This document shows, piece after piece, positions 6,388-12,423 of a stretch of DNA of 12,423 nt. Numbering within the stretch: the stretch's first letter is position 1; every line of letters starts with the position of its first letter. A program made the translations under genes and the position numbers. Under the pieces are notes generated by a model. That model did no database searches, was not told where the DNA came from, and was given only the letters and a program-made list of their open reading frames with translations. Source of the DNA: Clostridia bacterium (lineage in GTDB: Bacteria; Bacillota; Clostridia; TANB77; CAG-508); assembly GCA_900758165.1 (NCBI GenBank), contig CAAEQN010000038.1:1-12423 (forward strand), in the 5' to 3' direction.

Positions 6388-7788
6388 ATGGCAAAAACTA
6401 ATATAGAAGATATTGATAGAAATATTTATGACATAAAAAATAAAGATAATTACGAATTTAAAATGCAAAAAGGCTTAAACAAAGAAATTGTAGAAGAGAT
6501 TTCAAAAAAGAAAAATGAGCCAGAATGGATGAGAGATATAAGGCTAAAAGCATTAGAAACATACAACCAATTAGAATTGCCAACATGGGGACCAGACTTG
6601 TCAGAACTAAAAATGGATGAGATAGCAACATATGTTAAGCCCAAAACAAACTTAAATTCAAATTGGGATGATGTTCCAGAAGACATTAGAAACACATTTG
6701 ATAAACTAGGGATTCCAGAAGCAGAAAAGAAATCATTAGCAGGCGTTGGGGCTCAATATGATTCAGAAGTTGTATATCATAGTATAAAGGAAGACTTAAA
6801 AAAGCAAGGAGTTATTTATACAGATATGGAAACAGCTGTAAGAGAATATCCTGATTTAGTAAAAGAACATTTTATGAAATGTGTTCCAATAAATGACCAC
6901 AAATTTGTTGCTTTGCATGCTGCAGTTTGGTCAGGAGGATCATTTGTATATGTCCCTAAAAATGTAAAACTTGATATACCATTGCAATCATATTTTAGAC
7001 TAAATTCACCAGAGTCAGGACAATTTGAACACACTCTAATTATTGTAGATGAAGGGGCTAGTCTTCACTTTATAGAAGGATGTTCAGCACCAAAATATAA
7101 CAAAGTAAATCTTCATGCAGGATGTGTTGAATTATACGTAAAAGACAATGCATATTTAAGATATTCTACAATAGAAAACTGGTCAAAAAATATGATGAAC
7201 TTAAATACTAAAAAAGCAATTGTTGGTAAGAATGCAGAAATTGACTGGGTAACAGGTTCGTTCGGGTCTAAAATATCTATGCTATACCCAATGAGCATTT
7301 TAAATGGAGAGGGTGCTAAAACAGAGTATACAGGTATAACATTTGCAGGTAAGGGACAGAACTTGGATACAGGTTTTAAGGTAGTGCATAATGCAAAAAA
7401 CACATCATCTGTTGTAAACTCAAAATCTATATCTAAAGATGGAGGAAGTTGTACTTATAGAGCTCTTGTAAAGATAGGAAAAGAAGCTGGGAAGTCTAAA
7501 TGTACAGTATCGTGCGAATCTTTAATGCTAGACAACATTTCTAGATCAGATACAATTCCAGTAAATGATATAAGAACAGATGACATTGAATTTTCTCACG
7601 AAGCTAAAATAGGAAAAATAAGTGATAAAGAAATATTTTATTTAATGAGTAGAGGATTATCAGAAGAAGATGCAAAAGCAATGATAGTAAGAGGATTTGC
7701 TTATCCAATTTCAAAAGAATTACCAGTAGAATATGCAGTAGAAATGAATAATTTAATTAATCTAGAGCTAGAAGGAGCAATTGGATAA
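6388..7788 (+). CDS. sufB: SufB, Fe-S cluster scaffold protein
   Basis: SufB is the subunit of SufBC2D on which sulfur and iron are assembled into a cluster. It has 466 aa, slightly shorter than E. coli SufB (495). The N-terminal helical part (about 1-115) includes the family segment WMRDIRLKALETYNQL. The middle is the beta-helix core (for example VPINDHKFVALHAAVWSGG and FRLNSPESGQFEHT). The C-terminus contains SHEAKIGKISDKEIFYLMSRGLSEEDA. Cys376 (SCESLML) aligns with the sulfur-accepting Cys405 region of E. coli SufB, and His404-Glu405 (SHEA) with its essential His-Glu pair. Another cysteine, Cys372, is close by. AGAGGTG (6377-6383) lies within the end of sufC, so translation is coupled. SufB and SufD share the C-terminal fold; SufB is the one with the full N-terminal domain and the cysteine. 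Confidence 0.97.
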   Translation: MAKTNIEDIDRNIYDIKNKDNYEFKMQKGLNKEIVEEISKKKNEPEWMRDIRLKALETYNQLELPTWGPDLSELKMDEIATYVKPKTNLNSNWDDVPEDIRNTFDKLGIPEAEKKSLAGVGAQYDSEVVYHSIKEDLKKQGVIYTDMETAVREYPDLVKEHFMKCVPINDHKFVALHAAVWSGGSFVYVPKNVKLDIPLQSYFRLNSPESGQFEHTLIIVDEGASLHFIEGCSAPKYNKVNLHAGCVELYVKDNAYLRYSTIENWSKNMMNLNTKKAIVGKNAEIDWVTGSFGSKISMLYPMSILNGEGAKTEYTGITFAGKGQNLDTGFKVVHNAKNTSSVVNSKSISKDGGSCTYRALVKIGKEAGKSKCTVSCESLMLDNISRSDTIPVNDIRTDDIEFSHEAKIGKISDKEIFYLMSRGLSEEDAKAMIVRGFAYPISKELPVEYAVEMNNLINLELEGAIG

Positions 7789-7806
7789 AAAGAAAGGATT
7801 AAAAAT

Positions 7807-8855
7807 ATGGAAACATTAAAACTAAACAATACACCAGTAAGAACTTCCAGAAATTTTGGAATTAATAATATTGAATTAAAAGATATAGAACTTCCAGAAA
7901 ACTTAAAAGAGTTTAAAAACGTAGAAATTGTAAATGAAGGTTGTGGTCTAGAAAAAAGTGTATCAAATAAAAAACTAGTGTATGGAAATGGCAAAATATT
8001 AGAAGAGAATATATTAAAAAATGCAAATAGCAGTTTAAAAATTAGTTCAAATAGCAAAAATTCAAATATAAAAATAAAACATAACTTTGATGATGAAAAC
8101 CTAGAATTAATAGATAACATAGAAATAATTGCAAACAGCAATGTAAATGTAGTTATAGAATACAGTTCGAAGACAAAAGAAAAATGCTTTCATAATGGAA
8201 TAATACGAGTTATTGCAAATGAAAATGCAAAAGCAAATATAACACTTATAAATCTATTAAACGGAGAGACAAATAATTTTTATTCAATAGAAAATGAAAT
8301 AAATAATAAAGCAGAAGTAAATTATACAATAATTGATATAGGTGCAAAAAATAGTATTTCTAATTACTATTCGAATATGCTAGGAAGCTCAAGCAAAAAC
8401 AATTTAAAAACAATTTATTTAGGAACAAAAAATGAAGTAAAAGACATAAACTACATTGCAGAAATTAGAGGAGAAAATTCTAATGTAGATATAGATGTTC
8501 AAGGAGCATTAAAAGATGAAAGTAAGAAACATTTTAAAGGAACAATAGACTTTAAAAAAGGTTGCAAAAAATCAAAGGGAAATGAAAATGAATTTTGCAT
8601 ATTGCTATCAGATAAAGCAAAATCTCTAGCATTACCAATGCTTTTATGCACAGAGGATGATGTAGAAGGAAATCATAGTACAGCATCTGGAAAAGTTGAC
8701 AATAAAGATTTATTTTACATTATGAGTAGAGGTTTAAGCTATAAAGAAGCAATACGATTAATAGTAAAAGCTAAATTTAATCAGATTATACAAACAATAA
8801 AAGATGAAGAATTAAAAGAAGAAATTTTAAATGAAATTGATAGGAGAATTGACTA

Positions 8856-8856
<1 letters not shown>
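7807..8856 (+). CDS. sufD: SufD, partner subunit of the SufBCD complex
   Basis: SufD pairs with SufB in the scaffold complex and is needed for iron acquisition during assembly. The protein is 349 aa, at the short end for SufD, and very rich in Asn and Lys. The N-terminal half diverges strongly, but the C-terminal part keeps the family pattern: FKGTIDFKKG (about 240-250), NEFCILLSDKAKSLALPMLLC, then VEGNHSTASGKVDNKDLFYIMSRGL. His290 in NHSTASG corresponds to the conserved His of the SufD SHGATVG motif (His360 in E. coli). AAAGGA (7792-7797) is placed correctly before ATG at 7807. Its stop TAA shares a base with the sufS ATG (8856). Position between sufB and sufS supports the assignment. Confidence 0.93.
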
Positions 8857-10073
<1,217 letters not shown>

Positions 10074-10077
10074 AATA

Positions 10078-10515
10078 GTGGAGAGTTTAGACGAAATATA
10101 TAATGACCTTATAATGGAACATAGTATGAATTCAAGCAATAAAAAAGAGCTTAATAAATGTGATTATTGCGAAATGGGACATAATCCAAACTGTGGAGAT
10201 GAAATAAAAATACAAGTTAAACTAAATGGAAATATAATAGAAGACATGGCATTTACAGGACATGGATGTGCAATATCACAAAGCTCTACATCTATTATGA
10301 TAGATACATTAAGAGGAAAAACAATTACACAAGCAAAAGAAATTATAAAGACATTTATAAATATGATAAAAAGAGAGACAAAAAGCGAAGAAGAACTAAA
10401 TAAATTAGAAGATGCAATAGCTTTTAGAAATGTATCAAATATGCCAGCAAGAGTAAAATGTGTTCTTTTGGCATGGCATACAATGGAGGATTTGTTAGAG
10501 AAAAATGGAAAATAA
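10078..10515 (+). CDS. sufU: SufU, zinc-dependent sulfur acceptor for SufS
   Basis: SufU takes the persulfide from SufS by a zinc-ligand swap and passes sulfur onward. The protein is 145 aa. The expected ligands are all present: Cys39 and Asp41 (NPNCGD), Cys64 (GHGCAISQSS) and Cys128 (ARVKCVLLAW). The insert after Cys64 (about 79-120) and the absence of the IscU ligand His near the C-terminal Cys mark it as SufU and not IscU. It starts with GTG (see the RBS at 10065-10070). Unusually, a Cys28-x2-Cys31 pair (CDYC) lies 8 residues before the first zinc ligand; the Bacillus protein as I remember it has none there. The last 11 bases overlap the start of mnmA. Confidence 0.95.
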   Translation: MESLDEIYNDLIMEHSMNSSNKKELNKCDYCEMGHNPNCGDEIKIQVKLNGNIIEDMAFTGHGCAISQSSTSIMIDTLRGKTITQAKEIIKTFINMIKRETKSEEELNKLEDAIAFRNVSNMPARVKCVLLAWHTMEDLLEKNGK

Positions 10516-11569
10516 AAAAGTTTTACTAGGAATGAGTGGAGGGGTTGACAGTAGTGTGTCAGCTCTACTATTAAAAGAGCAAGGCTATGAAGTAATAGGA
10601 ACAACTTTGGAATTATTTGCAGGAAGCAGTTGCTGTAATATAAATACATATATAGATGCAAAAAATGTTTGTAATTCTATAGGAATACCACATTTTACAT
10701 ATGACTACAAAGATGAATTTAAAAAACATGTAATTGATGATTTTATAGATTGCTATAAAAATTGCAGAACTCCAAATCCATGCATAGAGTGCAATAAATA
10801 TATGAAGTTTGGATTTATGTACGAAAAAGCAAAAGAATTAGGATGCAATTATCTTGCAACAGGTCATTATGCAAAAACAGAATATAGTGAAAAATATAAA
10901 AGATGGGTCTTAAAAAAATCTAATGCAGGAAAAAAGGATCAAAGTTATGTTTTATGGAATATTCCAAAAGATCTAATAGAACATGTACTATTTCCACTTG
11001 CAGATTTTAAAAACAAAGAAGAAATAAGAGAAATTGCAAGAAAAAACAACTTAAAAGTTGCAAACAAACCAGATAGTGAAGATATATGTTTTGTGCCAGA
11101 TGGAAATTATAAAAAATTCTTAGAAAACAATTCGGATATAAAACCAAAACCAGGGAACATTGTAAGTACAAAAGGAGAAATACTAGGAAGACACAATGGA
11201 CTGTATAATTACACAATAGGTCAAAGAAAAGGATTAGGAATATCGTATAAAGTTCCGTTATATGTAGTTGGATTTAATAAGGAAAAGAATGAAGTAATTG
11301 TAGGAGAAGAGAACGAAATATATAGCAAAGAAATGTTAGTAAACAATATAAATTTACCATTAATAGATGAAATAAAAGAAAAAATGCAAGTCCTAGTAAA
11401 AACAAGATATTCTGTAAAAGAAGAAAAAGCTATAATAGAAATGATAGATAAAGATTTAATAAAAGTAACATTTGAAAAGCCAACCCCAAGAATAACACCA
11501 GGACAGTCAGCAGTATTTTATATAGAGGATATAGTATTAGGTGGAGGAAAAATTGTAAAAGCTTTGTAA
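10505..11569 (+). CDS. mnmA: tRNA-specific 2-thiouridylase MnmA
   Basis: MnmA adenylates U34 of the Lys, Glu and Gln tRNAs and inserts sulfur to give 2-thiouridine. It has 354 aa, normal length. The PP-loop ATP pyrophosphatase motif SGGVDSS is at about 10-16. The two catalytic cysteines are Cys93 (PNPCIEC) and Cys195 (SEDICFVPDG), the counterparts of the E. coli Cys102/Cys199 disulfide pair. DQSYVLW and YTIGQRKGLG are further family signatures, and the C-terminal barrel carries the ITPGQSAVFY segment. The gene starts inside sufU with an 11-base overlap and a distant GGAGGA (10485-10490), which suggests coupling to sufU translation. In Bacillus, mnmA is paired with its own desulfurase, YrvO; here the neighbouring SufS/SufU is the obvious sulfur source (inference). 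A terminator follows at once. Confidence 0.97.
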   Translation: MENKKVLLGMSGGVDSSVSALLLKEQGYEVIGTTLELFAGSSCCNINTYIDAKNVCNSIGIPHFTYDYKDEFKKHVIDDFIDCYKNCRTPNPCIECNKYMKFGFMYEKAKELGCNYLATGHYAKTEYSEKYKRWVLKKSNAGKKDQSYVLWNIPKDLIEHVLFPLADFKNKEEIREIARKNNLKVANKPDSEDICFVPDGNYKKFLENNSDIKPKPGNIVSTKGEILGRHNGLYNYTIGQRKGLGISYKVPLYVVGFNKEKNEVIVGEENEIYSKEMLVNNINLPLIDEIKEKMQVLVKTRYSVKEEKAIIEMIDKDLIKVTFEKPTPRITPGQSAVFYIEDIVLGGGKIVKAL

Positions 11570-11576
11570 GAGGAAT

Positions 11577-11606
11577 ATGGAAATTTGTAAATTTCCATCT
11601 TTTTTT
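11577..11606 (+). terminator. Terminator at the end of the suf-mnmA operon
   Basis: ATGGAAATTT (11577-11586) and AAATTTCCAT (11589-11598) are perfect complements; in practice the loop opens to 4-8 bases. Seven T residues (11600-11606) follow. It lies 8 bases after the mnmA stop. Confidence 0.88.
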
Positions 11607-11607
11607 G

Positions 11608-11636
11608 TTGAATAAACAAAACTGATATGATAGTAT
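11608..11636 (+). promoter_or_regulatory. rpiB promoter (tentative)
   Basis: TTGAAT (11608-11613) and TAGTAT (11631-11636) have a 17-base spacer. An alternative -10, TATAAA (11634-11639), overlaps but gives a 20-base spacer. The -35 begins just past the T-tract of the terminator. Confidence 0.5.
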
Positions 11637-11668
11637 AAAGATGAAAAAAATAAAAGGAGGAAATTCTT

Positions 11669-12115
11669 ATGATAGCAATTGGAAGTGACCATGGAGGATT
11701 TGAATTAAAGGAAGAAATAAAAAAATATTTTGATGAAAAAGGAATTGAATACAAAGATTTCGGAGCATACTCTAAAGATAGAGTTGATTATCCAATTATA
11801 GCAAAACAAGTAGCAAAAGCAGTACAAAACAAGGACACAGATAGAGGAATATTAATTTGTAGATCTGGTTATGGAATGGCAATGGTAGCAAATAAATTTA
11901 AAGGTGTAAGAAGTGCACCATGTTTCTGTGAAGAAGCAGCAAAATTTTCAAGATTGCATAATGATACAAACGTACTAGCACTTGGAGCAGACTATGTAAC
12001 AGTAGGAGAAGCAATTGCAATTGTAAGAATGTGGATCGGAACAGAATTTGAAGGTGGAAGACATAAAGAAAGATTAGATATGGTTGCAGAAATAGAAAAC
12101 GAAAACATGAAATAA
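11669..12115 (+). CDS. rpiB: Ribose-5-phosphate isomerase B
   Basis: RpiB interconverts ribose 5-phosphate and ribulose 5-phosphate in the pentose phosphate pathway. It has 148 aa, the standard length. The N-terminal GSDHGG (5-10) supplies the Asp-His pair. DYP (40-42) and HNDTNVLALGADYV near the C-terminal half are family signatures. The catalytic Cys is Cys64. The loop after it, normally GTGIGM, reads RSGYGM (65-70), so the sugar-phosphate binding loop carries an Arg. AAAGGAGG (11653-11660) fixes the ATG. LacA/LacB-type galactose-6-phosphate isomerases share the fold, but there is no lac context and the overall pattern favours RpiB. It appears to be transcribed alone, between a terminator and a palindromic repeat. 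Confidence 0.94.
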   Translation: MIAIGSDHGGFELKEEIKKYFDEKGIEYKDFGAYSKDRVDYPIIAKQVAKAVQNKDTDRGILICRSGYGMAMVANKFKGVRSAPCFCEEAAKFSRLHNDTNVLALGADYVTVGEAIAIVRMWIGTEFEGGRHKERLDMVAEIENENMK

Positions 12116-12171
12116 ATAATTCTAGGACTGTCCCTCTTTAGTAAATAACAAAAGGGACTGTCCTGAATTAT
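12116..12171 (+). repeat. Imperfect inverted repeat with GGGACTGTCC cores after rpiB
   Basis: AGGACTGTCCCT (12124-12135) pairs with AGGGACTGTCCT (12153-12164) with a single T-T mismatch. ATAATTC (12116-12122) and GAATTAT (12165-12171) extend the stem beyond a one-base bulge. Each arm is itself almost palindromic (GGAC-T-GTCC). No T-tract follows, so it looks more like a dispersed palindromic element than a simple terminator, although it could slow or end rpiB transcription. Confidence 0.65.
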
Positions 12172-12188
12172 AAATGAGAGGTTAAACC

Positions 12189-12423
12189 ATGAAAGTTATT
12201 TTAGCATCAAATTCTCCAAGAAGAAAAGAACTATTGCGGAGAATTAGTAAATGAATTTGAAACAATAGCAAGTAATTTTGATGAAAGCACAATAAAAGAA
12301 AAACAACCAGAGGAGCTAGTAAAAAAGTTAGCAATAAGTAAAGCAAGAGAAGTATTTGAAAGAGTTCAGCAAAATTATAGAGAATTAATAGTAATAGGCG
12401 GAGACACAGTAGTATATTTTAAT
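12189..12423 (+). pseudogene. maf: Maf nucleotide pyrophosphatase gene, frameshifted and 3' partial
   Basis: Maf proteins hydrolyse non-canonical nucleoside triphosphates. ATG at 12189 opens MKVILASNSPRRKELL, the Maf signature, but the frame stops at TGA 12252-12254 after 21 codons. The homologous reading continues in another frame from about 12235 to the window end: CGELVNEFETIASNFDES, then LAISKARE and VIGGDTVVYF. The last of these is the Maf active-site Asp motif, normally GADTVV. Removing one base within CTATTG (12231-12236) joins the frames as RRKEL-CGELVNEF and gives the spacing I expect from Bacillus Maf. Adding two bases would also join them. The downstream frame shows no stops, so this is either a very recent mutation or an assembly or sequencing error. 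GAGAGG (12176-12181) is a weak RBS. The 3' end lies outside the window. Confidence 0.85.

Noticed and set aside
7249..7264. Short palindrome-like GGTTCGTTCGGG within sufB
   Set aside because: It is inside a conserved coding stretch with no T-tract or partner; chance structure.
7701..8141. 146-codon minus-strand frame across the sufB/sufD junction
   Set aside because: Same low-complexity antisense pattern; both sense genes are clearly real and cover the region.
10164..10661. 165-codon open frame on the minus strand across sufU and mnmA
   Set aside because: It lies antisense to two well-conserved genes, has no RBS or recognisable motif, and is made of the Phe/Leu/Ser/Ile-rich sequence expected from the complement of AT-rich coding DNA.

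Overview
The window is AT-rich (roughly 70% A+T by eye), every gene is on the + strand, and the genes have strong AGGAGG-type ribosome binding sites, heavy AGA/ATA codon use, a T-box tRNA riboswitch and the SufU scaffold. These point to a low-GC Bacillota, most likely an uncultured, gut-type Clostridia lineage. The taxonomy is inference; no marker here fixes the genus. All recognisable genes are core functions. I found no defence system, phage, CRISPR array, tRNA/rRNA gene or intact transposon.

Layout. (1) 1-3446: two overlapping genes for the halves of a heterodimeric ABC exporter; the first is cut by the window edge. (2) 3499-5046: a promoter, a tyrosine-type T-box leader with its attenuator, and tyrS, followed by a near-perfect 41-bp palindrome. 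(3) 5113-11569: an IscR-like Rrf2 regulator, then a promoter carrying overlapping palindromes, then a tightly packed sufC-sufB-sufD-sufS-sufU-mnmA run closed by a terminator at 11577-11606. (4) 11608-12115: rpiB on its own promoter, followed by a second, different palindromic repeat. (5) 12189-12423: the start of maf, broken by a frameshift and cut by the window end.

How the genes work together. The central block is a complete SUF iron-sulfur assembly line. SufS releases sulfur from cysteine, SufU accepts it, and SufBCD builds the cluster. The regulator has Cys92/98/104, the numbering of E. coli IscR, so it probably senses Fe-S status. The suf promoter has a TACT-ATATT-AGTA palindrome just downstream of the -10, with the spacing of a type-1 IscR site. 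mnmA, which puts sulfur on U34 of tRNA, overlaps the end of sufU, so tRNA thiolation is tied to the same sulfur source. The order C-B-D-S-U differs from the sufCDSUB order of Bacillus.

The points most worth a second look are the suf operator, the sufU-mnmA coupling with an extra CxxC motif in SufU, two different short palindromic repeats at gene 3' ends, a GC-rich insertion-like scrap between the tyrS attenuator and its RBS, and the maf frameshift. I do not see a convincing wholly new system.
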